Position numbers and translations under genes: made by a program. Of a stretch of 64,000 nucleotides of DNA, positions 28,265-36,521 are shown piece after piece. Positions within the stretch are counted from its first letter, which is position 1. Each line of letters starts with the position of its first letter. The stretch lies in assembly GCA_951812725.1 (NCBI GenBank), contig OX638330.1, positions 1,860,001 through 1,924,000 on the forward strand, written 5' to 3'. Source of the DNA: an uncultured Caldilineaceae bacterium (GTDB lineage Bacteria > Chloroflexota > Anaerolineae > Caldilineales > Caldilineaceae). The notes beneath the pieces were generated by a model. That model did no database searches. It worked only from the letters and a program-made list of their open reading frames with translations, and was not told the origin of the DNA.

Positions 28265-29164
28265 ATGGCCGCAACAATTGAACGACTGCCCAGCACAGAC
28301 ATCCGCGGCGACGTCTACCGCCGCGGCCGCAACCGCATCCAAATGGGCATCACTTACATTCTCCTCACTGCCGCAGCGCTCATGTTCGCCTTCCCGCTCT
28401 TCTGGACGGTCTCGAGCTCCCTGCAAACCTGGAAAGAGCTGCGTTCCTTCGAGCCCCACCTCCTGCCCGCCATCCCCCAATGGGGCAACTATGTCAAGGT
28501 CTTCTCAGCCGTGCCCTTCGCCCGCTGGATGGGCAATAGCTTCCTGATCACCGCAATCACCATCCCCGGCGTCATCATCACCGGCTCCCTGACCGCCTAC
28601 TCATTCGCCCGCTTCAACTACGTAGGTAAAGAGATTTGGTTCGTCCTGATGCTGGGAACCATGATGATTCCCACGCAGGTAACGCTTATTCCCCAATATG
28701 TTCTCTTCTTCAACCTGAAACTGATCAACACTTACGTCCCCCTTACAATCGGCTCCTGGCTCGGGGGCGGCGCCTTTATGATCTTCCTCCTGCGCCAGTT
28801 CATCATGTCAATTCCCAGAGACTTGGACGAAGCCGCGCTCATGGACGGCGCGTCCCCCATCCGCATCCTCTGGGGCGTCCTCCTGCCACTTATGAAGCCC
28901 GCCCTCACAACGGTCGCGATCCTGCAGTTCCTGGGCGATTGGAATGAATTCTTCGGCCCCTTCATCTACCTCAACAGGGTCGATCTGTTTACCGCTGCCG
29001 TTGGCCTTCGTTTCTTCCAGAACATACCTATGGAAACAAGCGACCCACGCGACCACCTGCTCATGGCCGCCGCCGCCGTCATGACGATCCCTGTCATCGC
29101 ACTCTTCGCCGCCGCCCAGCGCTACTTCATCCAGGGCGTCGTCCTCAGCGGCCTCAAGATCTGA
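28265..29164 (+). CDS. ABC sugar importer 2, permease (MalG/UgpE type)
   Basis: 299-residue six-span permease. The EAA loop reads D-L-D-E-A-A-L-M-D-G-A-S and then L-P-L-M-K-P, and the C-terminus Q-G-V-V-L-S-G-L-K is typical of MalG-type subunits. It closes the importer 2 operon and is followed by a terminator-like hairpin 38 bases downstream. It pairs with the permease immediately upstream. Confidence 0.93.
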   Translation: MAATIERLPSTDIRGDVYRRGRNRIQMGITYILLTAAALMFAFPLFWTVSSSLQTWKELRSFEPHLLPAIPQWGNYVKVFSAVPFARWMGNSFLITAITIPGVIITGSLTAYSFARFNYVGKEIWFVLMLGTMMIPTQVTLIPQYVLFFNLKLINTYVPLTIGSWLGGGAFMIFLLRQFIMSIPRDLDEAALMDGASPIRILWGVLLPLMKPALTTVAILQFLGDWNEFFGPFIYLNRVDLFTAAVGLRFFQNIPMETSDPRDHLLMAAAAVMTIPVIALFAAAQRYFIQGVVLSGLKI

Positions 29165-29201
29165 GCAAGAGCCTGACCTACCGCAACCAGGGTAACGAAA
29201 T

Positions 29202-29229
29202 AGCAGTCCCCAGCCTCAATGGGACTGCT
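29202..29229 (+). terminator. Terminator after the sugar-uptake island
   Basis: Stem AGCAGTCCC/GGGACTGCT (29202-29210 with 29221-29229), a ten-base loop, then TCTTATT. It is positioned directly after the last permease gene. Confidence 0.6.
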
Positions 29230-29381
29230 TCTTATTGGTGCTTCAAGGATTCGGGGACAGTGGTATTCCCCAAGGGGACCAACGTTTTTCGGGGATTCGT
29301 AGCTACTAAGCCGCGACTGAATCGCAACCCTGAACTAGGCAAGCAAAGGTGTTCTTACTCCCCTAATTGCTGTCATTTGGG

Positions 29382-29576
29382 CGGTCGGGCCTTCGGCCCT
29401 CCCTTGTGCAGGGGCTGCGCCCCCGCAACGCCCCCCTACAAAACCATCGCTCACCGACCGTGTGTGCTCATTCCAGCAGCGCCGCTCCACCGACATGGCT
29501 GCCGCCAAACGAATACGCAATCAGATAGCCTGAATGGCGGCAAGGATTAAGGGCTGGTCAAGACAGGCACTGTATA
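29382..29576. repeat. Dispersed palindromic repeat, copy 2 (extended)
   Basis: The core 29382-29464 runs from CGGTCGGGCC to CCGACCGTGTG, so its ends form an inverted repeat CGGTCGG/CCGACCG. About 110 bp of diverged flanking sequence also matches copy 4, ending in AAGGATTA...GGCTGGTCAA...GCACTGTA. The rest of the 29165-29629 gap holds only the operon terminator. Confidence 0.8.
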
Positions 29577-29629
29577 CGGCTTAGTAGATACGGGGATTCG
29601 TTCAAAGGGAACCAGTACGCAATTGGAGA

Positions 29630-29989
29630 GTGGCCGCCAGAGGCTGTCATATACACAGAACGTGGCTAAAAGTGACTTTCTTTATTTCGAATTGGATTGA
29701 CGGGGCCCTCTATCCCGACATCGAGACGCCCGACTCTCTGGATACATTGGCCGACAAAGTGGATTTTCTGGCGCGGCTTTGCGGTGCCTGGGATTTCGGA
29801 ATCCCACCCTACGAAGATACCGTCGACGAGATTAGACGCCCCGAATGGCGCGAGGCAGTGGATGCCTGCCAGATGCTTACCTCTGTAGCCTATCAAATTC
29901 TCCGCGACTGGCATGATCTGCCACCTGTCCCCTACATCGGCAGAGAGTTTGACTACATCAATGAAGATCCTTTTCTCGAGTGGATCTAG
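29630..29989 (+). CDS. Hypothetical protein
   Basis: I do not recognise this reading frame of up to 119 residues. The predicted GTG start has no clear ribosome-binding site; another GTG lies at 29672. The body is Trp/Asp/Pro-rich (T-P-D-S-L-D-T-L-A-D-K-V-D-F, then P-P-Y-E-D-T-V-D-E-I-R-R-P-E-W-R-E-A-V) and reads like a compact helical cytoplasmic protein. It ends close to the converging 6PGDH-like gene. Composition supports coding; function is unknown. Confidence 0.5.
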   Translation: MAARGCHIHRTWLKVTFFISNWIDGALYPDIETPDSLDTLADKVDFLARLCGAWDFGIPPYEDTVDEIRRPEWREAVDACQMLTSVAYQILRDWHDLPPVPYIGREFDYINEDPFLEWI

Positions 29990-30076
29990 CCTCCTGGCAC
30001 AGTCGCCCAATGGAAAACTTCCCGCATCTATACTCGCCATCCGCGGCTGAACACAGGGCCGCTGTTACTGTCCCTT

Positions 30077-30952
30077 TCAGCGAGCGGGCAACCCGCGAAC
30101 CAACAGTTCCAGCATCTCCTCCAACGTCGGCGCGTCAGGATCTTCCGGGGTGCGGTCCGCCAAAGTTGAGTCCCCAACGAAACGGTAAATGTCGGCCGCG
30201 CCGTCATGAAACTTCCCGGTCATCCCGACACCGGCCATAGTGGCCGAAATCTCCTCCATCTCACCCACCCAGCGCCGCGACTTCGGCGGCATCCCTGGTA
30301 AACCACCTTCCATCCGCTTAAGCATGGCTGCCTGGCTGAGATTGTACTCGGCAAAGAGTGCCTCGCGAATGCCGAGAGCCTCTGCCGCCACCAGCAACTC
30401 TACACACAGCGCCGTCAACCCCTTGGTCAGCCCTGCATAGCACATCTTGATGGCAGACGCATCACCAATCCGGTCGCTGATTACAGGCACGTCTAGCCCA
30501 TATTCGTTGAGTTTAGCCAGCTCATTGGCATGCGTGCCCGAAGCATAGAAACGCGTCGCCCCCTCCCCGCGGGGTGGAGGCCCGATGATCGAGGCATCAG
30601 CAAAACGGCCGCCTGCCTCGGTGATCGTCTCTCCGATCTCTACTGTCGTCTGCGGCGCGATCGCATTGCAGTCCGCATACAGCAGATCGGCGCCCGTACG
30701 GAGAAGGGCGTCCGCTACCTTCTGCGCCGCCGCCCCTGCCTCCGCCGGAACGAGAATGCACAGTACTATGTCGGCTTCCTCCACCAGGGCATCATATGAA
30801 TCTACCTCTTCAATCCCGGCCTTGGCAGCCAACCCTCGAGTCCTCGCGCTGCGGTCCGCCAGATGAGCCACCACCCGCAGGCCATTCGACTTCAGCCGCT
30901 GTCCCACCGTATGCCCCATATCACCAGGGCTGAGAATTCCTACCGTTTTCAT
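30077..30952 (-). CDS. 6-phosphogluconate-dehydrogenase-like NAD(P)-binding oxidoreductase
   Basis: Beta-hydroxyacid-dehydrogenase relative of 291 residues. The N-terminal Rossmann domain has G-I-L-S-P-G-D-M-G-H, where the classic second Gly is replaced but the fold is clear, and V-L-C-I-L-V-P-A-E. The C-terminal helical domain is of the DUF1932 type, with K-M-C-Y-A-G-L-T-K-G placing the likely catalytic Lys region. It overlaps the mannonate-dehydratase-like gene by ATGA, so they are cotranslated. The pair suggests a sugar-acid breakdown step. The substrate is not deducible. Confidence 0.85.
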   Translation of the reverse strand: MKTVGILSPGDMGHTVGQRLKSNGLRVVAHLADRSARTRGLAAKAGIEEVDSYDALVEEADIVLCILVPAEAGAAAQKVADALLRTGADLLYADCNAIAPQTTVEIGETITEAGGRFADASIIGPPPRGEGATRFYASGTHANELAKLNEYGLDVPVISDRIGDASAIKMCYAGLTKGLTALCVELLVAAEALGIREALFAEYNLSQAAMLKRMEGGLPGMPPKSRRWVGEMEEISATMAGVGMTGKFHDGAADIYRFVGDSTLADRTPEDPDAPTLEEMLELLVRGLPAR

Positions 30953-31968
30953 TGCCCCGCCTGCCCCCTAACCTCTGATTGCGCCCGGGCCAGCAACGCC
31001 TTCATATAACCAATAGTGTACGCCGTGCCGATTCGAGGATCGTCTCCCATCGTCGGAATATGATCTGGGATAACGACGCCGTCAAAGCCGGTCTGCTCCA
31101 GCACGCGCATCGCCTTATACATCTCAAAGTAGCCGTCATCCACGAACGTTTCGACAAAGTGCGGCAGCGGCTGGTCTACATTACGAAAATGAATCTTGAA
31201 GAGCTTATTGGCCTGTCCGAACTCCAGCAGCGACTCCTCAACCCCCTTGCCCATCAGGTCACCGCCCTCCAACCAGCATCCGATACAGAAGCATATGCCC
31301 ACGTTAGGGCTGTCCGCTATGCTCATGGCGCGATGGTAACCGTCGAAGCTGCTGAATATGCATCGCGGAACACCGCCAAGTTCCGGCTCGGGCGGGTCGT
31401 CAGGATGAATGCCGATCCGAACACCTGCCTCCTCCGCCACCGGCCCCGCCTGGGAGACAAAATAGCGGAAATTCTCCCAGATTTCATCTTCGGAATAAAC
31501 CCGGCCGTGCGTGAGCGGCAAATAGTATTGCTTCCCCGCCCAATGCCCCGCCTCTGCCTTTGCCAGATCAAATCCTCGCGCCGACGCGCCGCCGCGCGTC
31601 TCCTCGCGGTCCGTACTCCAGATCCCGTTCGCCATGTGGGCGTACGTCGTGTAAGGAATGCCCGCCTTGCCCAGTGCTTGCAGGTGATTTACGTACTCCT
31701 CGATCTTGGCGTCTCGGTTTTCCAGCCCAAGAACGATCGCGTCCTGATTGTGAACCTCCCGGTTTCCAAAGCCGTAGATCTGAATACCTGCTTTCTGGAA
31801 ACGATCGTTCGCGCGGGCGTAATAGTCATAGCCGGCGTGTTCTCCGTCCGTCCAGCATACTGCCCAGTCAATCCCCATCTGCTTGACCAACTGCAACTCC
31901 TTTTCATCCGCTTCCGGCGACATTTGTGCCGCTATCTTCACTCCTGGCGGTACTGGCATCAGAGACAT
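30949..31968 (-). CDS. Mannonate-dehydratase-like TIM-barrel enzyme
   Basis: 339 residues with the UxuA signature regions: G-I-H-P-D-D-P-P, L-G-G-V-P-R, K-I-H-F-R-N-V, H-F-V-E-T-F-V-D-D-G and V-I-P-D-H. UxuA dehydrates D-mannonate to 2-keto-3-deoxygluconate using Mn2+. It is shorter than E. coli UxuA (about 390 residues) and could act on a related sugar acid. AAGGAG lies seven bases before the ATG. It is the first gene of a two-gene operon with the 6PGDH-like protein, overlapping it by 4 bp. Confidence 0.87.
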   Translation of the reverse strand: MSLMPVPPGVKIAAQMSPEADEKELQLVKQMGIDWAVCWTDGEHAGYDYYARANDRFQKAGIQIYGFGNREVHNQDAIVLGLENRDAKIEEYVNHLQALGKAGIPYTTYAHMANGIWSTDREETRGGASARGFDLAKAEAGHWAGKQYYLPLTHGRVYSEDEIWENFRYFVSQAGPVAEEAGVRIGIHPDDPPEPELGGVPRCIFSSFDGYHRAMSIADSPNVGICFCIGCWLEGGDLMGKGVEESLLEFGQANKLFKIHFRNVDQPLPHFVETFVDDGYFEMYKAMRVLEQTGFDGVVIPDHIPTMGDDPRIGTAYTIGYMKALLARAQSEVRGQAGQ

Positions 31969-32019
31969 CGCAATTCTCCTTATTCAGTCTTGTAGATAGG
32001 AAAAGAATTGAACGGGGTA

Positions 32020-32049
32020 ATTGTAGCTGAACTCGATCAGTTGACACAA
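32020..32049 (-). promoter_or_regulatory. Promoter of the mannonate-dehydratase-like operon
   Basis: Minus strand TTGTGT (32044-32049), an 18-bp spacer, then TACAAT (32020-32025). It sits in the 99-bp gap between this operon and the formyltransferase-like gene upstream. Confidence 0.4.
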
Positions 32050-32067
32050 CCGGTGCATCGATTCTCG

Positions 32068-33072
32068 TTAGGCGACCGCATTGTCACACAGTGTGGCAAG
32101 CAGCGCGCCCCCCCGGAAGGGAGCCCAAACCTTCCCATTTGCGGGCTGCTCCATAGGTGCCTCCTCCCGCCACTCCAGCGCTTCGTCCAACCAGAGCACC
32201 TTGTCTTCAGTCTCCAGCCGGAATGGGACGCCCCACTCCGCCGTTCCCCGCATGAAATTGAATGCTCGCTGGGGATGCCAGTTGGCATCGAGGGCAAAGT
32301 CCTCTGCTGACGGAGCCGGAAAATAGCTGCCCCCCTCAGGCTGGGGCCGCCGCACTGCCCGCCCTCGCGCTGCCGCTGCTATCACCTCCGCCAGCAACTT
32401 ACCACCGGCATACGCACAAAGTGATTCCGCCTCCGGACCGCCTATCCCTTCGCCGAACTGCACGGCTCGTTGCCCGGCAATGTCTCCTGTATCAAGGCCC
32501 GCGTCCATCCAATGTACCGTTACACCGGTCGATAATTCCCCAGCCCGAAACTGCCAGAAGAGAGGAAAAGAACCCCTGTACGCGGGCAACAACGAGGGAT
32601 GGACATTCAGGAAGCCCTGCCTGGGAATACTCAGCACACGCGGCGGTATGATTCGATTCCAACAGGCCACGCAAGCGATGTCCAGAGACCCGCCAGTTAA
32701 CCACTTCACAACTGACGAATCGCCAATGTCATTGCATTCGAATGTAGGAATCCCCGCCCGCATGGCGAGGCGCAGAGTACTTGCCCCAACTTGGACTGCG
32801 GCTCGCCTGAGCTCGGCGGCCGCATTCTGCCCGCCTGTGCTACTGTCATCCATTCCAGGCAGTGCAACATTGACCTTTGCGTTCGTTAGAGGAAGTTCGA
32901 GCGATTCTGCCAGCGGCACACTTGGATCGCCCCCTACCTGAACCGCCGGCCGCAGCTCGCGAAACCGTTGCCCATTTAGCAGGACCCCGGCCACCGAGAC
33001 CTCAGCCGCCAGAAGCCGCTCCAGCACGATGTAGCTGAATTGGCCCTCCATTCCCACGAGAAGCGTACGCAT
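32068..33072 (-). CDS. Formyltransferase-fold protein (Fmt-like)
   Basis: About 334 residues related to methionyl-tRNA and sugar formyltransferases. The hydrolase/transferase motif is present as N-V-H-P-S-L-L-P-A-Y-R-G with the catalytic His, and the Asp follows in G-L-D-T-G-D-I. A C-terminal domain like Fmt_C or a methylmalonyl-like cap follows. The true fmt gene is normally beside def, which is absent here, so a non-tRNA substrate such as a nucleotide sugar is plausible. The ATG at 33072 is chosen; a GTG at 33084 is in frame and would overlap the yggX -35 hexamer. Confidence 0.75.
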   Translation of the reverse strand: MRTLLVGMEGQFSYIVLERLLAAEVSVAGVLLNGQRFRELRPAVQVGGDPSVPLAESLELPLTNAKVNVALPGMDDSSTGGQNAAAELRRAAVQVGASTLRLAMRAGIPTFECNDIGDSSVVKWLTGGSLDIACVACWNRIIPPRVLSIPRQGFLNVHPSLLPAYRGSFPLFWQFRAGELSTGVTVHWMDAGLDTGDIAGQRAVQFGEGIGGPEAESLCAYAGGKLLAEVIAAAARGRAVRRPQPEGGSYFPAPSAEDFALDANWHPQRAFNFMRGTAEWGVPFRLETEDKVLWLDEALEWREEAPMEQPANGKVWAPFRGGALLATLCDNAVA

Positions 33073-33077
33073 ATATG

Positions 33078-33107
33078 TTGACACTACCTGTTCGCAGGCC
33101 GTATAAT
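33078..33107 (+). promoter_or_regulatory. Consensus sigma70 promoter for yggX
   Basis: TTGACA at 33078-33083, an 18-bp spacer and TATAAT at 33102-33107: both hexamers match the consensus. Transcription would start near 33114, 35 bases before the ATG. The promoter abuts the divergent formyltransferase-like start. Confidence 0.7.
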
Positions 33108-33148
33108 AGGGGCCACCGCTTTTCTTACTCTAGGCTTGGAGCAAACCA

Positions 33149-33469
33149 ATGGCTCGGATGGTACAGTGCGCAAAGATCGGACAGGAGTTGCCCGGCCTGC
33201 CATCGCCCCCTTACCCCGGCGATTTTGGCCAACGTATATTCGAGAACATCTCGCAAGACGGTTGGGACATGTGGCTGCAATACTCAGTCGTGCTGATCAA
33301 TCACTATGGGCTGAGCCTGGGCGACCAACAGTCACGTGAGTTCCTGATGCAGCAGATGGAGGAGTTCTTTTTCGGAGAGGGGGCACAGATGCCGGAAGGT
33401 TGGACTCCGGAAGGCACACCTGGCGCGGCCAAAGGCGCTTCCGCCGGCAAAGGCGCACCCCGAAAGTAA
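33149..33469 (+). CDS. yggX: YggX family probable Fe(2+)-trafficking protein
   Basis: 106 residues. The body is a clear YggX: M-V-Q-C-A-K-I-G-Q-E-L-P-G-L near the start with the conserved Cys7, then P-P-Y-P-G-D-F-G-Q-R-I-F-E-N-I-S, W-x-M-W-L-Q-Y, L-I-N-H-Y-G-L and M-E-E-F-F-F-G-E-G. In enterobacteria YggX lowers the labile iron pool and protects Fe-S clusters from oxidants. A Gly/Ala/Pro/Lys-rich tail of about 28 residues is extra. Expression is from a near-perfect promoter, suggesting it is abundant. Confidence 0.93.
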   Translation: MARMVQCAKIGQELPGLPSPPYPGDFGQRIFENISQDGWDMWLQYSVVLINHYGLSLGDQQSREFLMQQMEEFFFGEGAQMPEGWTPEGTPGAAKGASAGKGAPRK

Positions 33470-33478
33470 GTTTCGCCG

Positions 33479-34753
33479 CTACGAAATGAGAGCAAACTCA
33501 GGGGCAATCTCGAACTGAAGGAAGCTGTGCGCTTGTCGCAGCGATTCCTCAACCAGGGCCGGCGACTCGCCCCTTGCGAAGATGAAGCCCAAATACGCAT
33601 CGCCCTCCGGTAAGGGCACAAGCGACTGGTCTAGCCGGACGGTAATCTGAACCTCTTCGATTCCCGCCACCCCTTTGGCCTCATCTACCCCATTCACCTT
33701 GCGCAGTATCCCCGCAGCCGGAATCGGAATCATCATCACGCCGCCCGCCTGCGACTCCCTCTCGAGGTTTTCCAGCGGCAATCCGCTTGCCTGCCGCAGA
33801 ATCAACTCCTCCAGCGAGCTGCCATTGCCGACCTCCATACCAAACCGCAGAATCCGCGAACACAGACCGCCAATCGAACGCCCAGCCACCTCGACAATCC
33901 AGGGTCCGTTTTCATTTATCCGCAGTTCCGCGTGGATTGGCCCTGTCTGCAACCCCAGGCCCCGCGCCGCGTTCTCTGTCGCATCAACGATGGCGCTCTG
34001 CACATCCTGCGGCAGCCGTGAAGGAGTAACGTAAATCGTCTCCTCGAAGAACGGGCCCTCCAGCGGGTCCGGCTTGTCGAACAGGGCCAGGCAATGCAAC
34101 TGGTTCCTGTCGATCAACCCCTCTAGCGCGACTTCTACTCCAGGAATGTAGCCTTCGATCAGAAAGGGTTGGCCCTCTCCTATCAACGCCGTCAGCCTTC
34201 TCACCGCGGCCGCCAGCTCACATCGCAAGTTCGCCCGAATGACACCCCTGCTTCCGTTCAGCTCCTCTGGCTTGACGACACAGGGATACCCGATCTCTTC
34301 CTCCGCCCGGGCAATGATCTCCTTCATATTGTCGTCCGTCCGAAACTCGGAAAAAGCTGGCACGGGCGCCCCGCACGACGACAACAAAGTACGCATTCGG
34401 AACTTGTTGCGCGCCGCTTCCGACGCCATCTGGTCATTGTGAGCCAGGCCCAACCGTTCCGCGACCAGTGCCGCTACGCGGGCGCCGCCGTCATCCAGCG
34501 CAAGAACTGCATCCAGCCTGATCTCGCTTTCGCCGCCGTCGCCCGATTTGGTCAGCGTGTTAACAATCTCTTCGGCTGCTTTCCATGGATCCCCAAAGTC
34601 AACGCCAAGAGAATAGTTCCATTCCTGCGCCAGCAGTTGCGGCAAATCCACAGCGACGACAGGTTCGATTCCCAGACGCCCGGCCGCGTCAACATAGTCC
34701 TGGGTTCGGTAGCTATTTGGAGAAGTGAGGAGCAGCACTCGTTTTGGGGACAC
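33479..34753 (-). CDS. ATP-grasp carboxylate-amine ligase family protein
   Basis: 424 residues with an ATP-grasp core: Y-P-C-V-V-K-P-E-E-L-N-G-S-R-G-V near the middle, F-L-I-E-G-Y-I-P-G-V-E-V-A-L-E-G, G-P-I-H-A-E-L-R-I, I-V-E-V-A-G-R. The N-terminal preATP-grasp domain is Rossmann-like. It resembles BacD/PurK-style ligases that join a carboxylate to an amine with ATP, but no specific member is indicated. The start is GTG at 34753 with AAGG upstream. It is the last gene of the parA-parB string and lies 36 bp beyond the degenerate prenyl-synthase-like gene. Peptide- or amino-acid-ligase activity is inferred. Confidence 0.83.
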   Translation of the reverse strand: MSPKRVLLLTSPNSYRTQDYVDAAGRLGIEPVVAVDLPQLLAQEWNYSLGVDFGDPWKAAEEIVNTLTKSGDGGESEIRLDAVLALDDGGARVAALVAERLGLAHNDQMASEAARNKFRMRTLLSSCGAPVPAFSEFRTDDNMKEIIARAEEEIGYPCVVKPEELNGSRGVIRANLRCELAAAVRRLTALIGEGQPFLIEGYIPGVEVALEGLIDRNQLHCLALFDKPDPLEGPFFEETIYVTPSRLPQDVQSAIVDATENAARGLGLQTGPIHAELRINENGPWIVEVAGRSIGGLCSRILRFGMEVGNGSSLEELILRQASGLPLENLERESQAGGVMMIPIPAAGILRKVNGVDEAKGVAGIEEVQITVRLDQSLVPLPEGDAYLGFIFARGESPALVEESLRQAHSFLQFEIAPEFALIS

Positions 34754-34789
34754 GCTGCCTTCCTATTGGGGCCCACTACACTCTAGTTG

Positions 34790-35545
34790 TCAGAGGCTGG
34801 AAACAAGCTCTCGCCAGCGCTCTCTCTGTCGCGGCGGCATGCTGTCAAAACTCTCGCCTGCGCCGGGATCAAGTGACCTGATCTCGTCTACAGACTCCTG
34901 CCGACTCAGCCACTCAGCATACCGCACAACCACCACCTGTTCCTCATCAGATAGTCCAGCCAGCAGAACGCCGGCTGACGCACCGCTATGAAACATCGCT
35001 TTACGTTCTGATGCAGTTACCGTGTTCTGGCCGTCACGGTCGCTGACAATAGCATGCCTCAAATTCGCTTGGCTTATATCCTTGAGCAACTCCGCGAAGA
35101 CGGTCACCACCTGGGGATGACATGTGCGCGCCGCCAGCACGGCCGCCCTGCTGAAACAGTAGTCCCCGGCCAGAATGGTGCCGCCCAGCAGCATATTGTC
35201 GATTGAGTCAGTCTTTTCGGGCTTGAGCAGGAGTCTGTGGATATTCAGGGCAATCTGCAACAGTTCCAGGGCTGCAGCCAGCGCCACCCGGCGAGACACA
35301 TCCTCAGCCGAATCATGCTCTGGCGTAGCCGAAGCCAGTACCACCCCAGCCAGATTCTGTTTATCTGCCAGCTCGCTCCGAACGAACTGTGACAGCCCGT
35401 CAGGCAGGTCAGCAATCACCTCGTCCAGCGTCGCGGCGACAAGCTGCTGTTCTGATTGGAGGGTTTCGCCAAGCTGTACACCCAATTGGCTTTCCTGTAT
35501 ACGCTGTTCTGGAACCGGTTCGAGTATCTTGCCCGCATGCTGCAA
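34790..35545 (-). CDS. Degenerate polyprenyl-synthetase-like protein
   Basis: 251 residues. The middle resembles a trans-isoprenyl diphosphate synthase helical bundle: A-A-A-L-E-L-L-Q-I-A-L-N-I-H followed by L-L-G-G-T-I-L-A-G-D-Y-C-F-S-R-A-A. However, the first aspartate-rich motif (DDxxD after the conserved I-H) is replaced by a R-L-L-L-K-P-E-K stretch. No second DDxxD is seen either, so catalysis is unlikely. Its start TTG at 35545 has no strong site. It lies 29 bp after parB and probably shares its transcript. Whether it partners another synthase subunit or has a new role is open. Confidence 0.6.
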   Translation of the reverse strand: MQHAGKILEPVPEQRIQESQLGVQLGETLQSEQQLVAATLDEVIADLPDGLSQFVRSELADKQNLAGVVLASATPEHDSAEDVSRRVALAAALELLQIALNIHRLLLKPEKTDSIDNMLLGGTILAGDYCFSRAAVLAARTCHPQVVTVFAELLKDISQANLRHAIVSDRDGQNTVTASERKAMFHSGASAGVLLAGLSDEEQVVVVRYAEWLSRQESVDEIRSLDPGAGESFDSMPPRQRERWRELVSSL

Positions 35546-35574
35546 TTGATTCAGGCCTCCGCGTTAGCGCCGGC

Positions 35575-36519
35575 TCAATCCAACGCTTCGCCGACGATTT
35601 CTCGGTATATCGTCTCCAGATCGTCATCACTGTAGAAGTGAATTACCAGCCTGCCGCTGCCGTCCTCCCTACGATCCAAGCTCACTTTCGTGCTGAGCCT
35701 GTCACGAAAGCCTTTCTCCCAGAATCGCATCTGCGCCTGCATATGGGGCGATTCTTCAACCGGATCCTCCGCCGGCGGCCTCTCCTGCCAGCGCCGAACC
35801 AGCTCCTCGGCCTGACGTACGTTTAGCTCACTGGCAACAATCTGGTCAAGCGCCCTCTTAAGGTCTTCATCGTTAATCAAGCCCAGCAGTGCACGCGCGT
35901 GGCCGGCGCTGATCAACCCTTCGTTTAGCGCAGCCTGCGCCTCAGCCGGCAGCCCCAGCAGTCGAACCGCGTTGGCCACCGCCGATCGGCTCTTACCAAC
36001 CCGATACGCCACTTGGGCCTGCGTCAGTTCAAACCGTTCTAACAATGTACTGTAGGCGGCCGCTTCCTCCAACGGGCTGAGATCGTCACGCTGTAAATTC
36101 TCAACCAGTGCCAGCTCCAGGAGTTGCTGGGAAGTTGCCTCCCGCACCACGGCCGGAACAGTTGTCAAACCAGCTTGCCGCGCGGCTCGCCAGCGCCTCT
36201 CACCGGTAATCAGCCAGTAGCGCTGCGGCTGGTCCGGACGTTCCGTCACAATTACCGGTTGAATAACGCCGTGTGCACGGATCGACGTCTCCAGCTCAGT
36301 AAGACTTGCCGAGTCAAAACGGGTCCGCGGCTGATGGGGATTCGGCTGAATTTCGCCGATGGCAATCTCCCGCGTCCCCTCTTCTACTGACGGCGCGGCC
36401 TGTTCCACCTCTTCGGATTCATCATGAGGAGCGGTTCTGCCGAGCAACGCGCCTAGCCCACGGCCCAAGCCATGCCTGCGTCGAGCATTCGGATTATCAG
36501 TTCCGGTTTCTCTGCTCAT
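35575..36519 (-). CDS. parB: Chromosome-partitioning protein ParB
   Basis: DNA-binding CTPase that loads on parS and spreads. Of 314 residues, 1-45 are a basic tail (R-H-G-L-G-R-G-L-G-A-L-L-G). The ParB/Srx domain spans about 50-140 with P-N-P-H-Q-P-R-T, the box G-E-R-R-W-R-A-A and E-N-L-Q-R-D-D-L-S-P-L-E-E-A. The KorB/HTH region is A-Y-R-V-G-K-S-R-S-A-V-A-N. It is two bases downstream of parA in the same operon. I could not identify a parS site in the window. Confidence 0.95.
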   Translation of the reverse strand: MSRETGTDNPNARRRHGLGRGLGALLGRTAPHDESEEVEQAAPSVEEGTREIAIGEIQPNPHQPRTRFDSASLTELETSIRAHGVIQPVIVTERPDQPQRYWLITGERRWRAARQAGLTTVPAVVREATSQQLLELALVENLQRDDLSPLEEAAAYSTLLERFELTQAQVAYRVGKSRSAVANAVRLLGLPAEAQAALNEGLISAGHARALLGLINDEDLKRALDQIVASELNVRQAEELVRRWQERPPAEDPVEESPHMQAQMRFWEKGFRDRLSTKVSLDRREDGSGRLVIHFYSDDDLETIYREIVGEALD

Positions 36520-36521
36520 AG

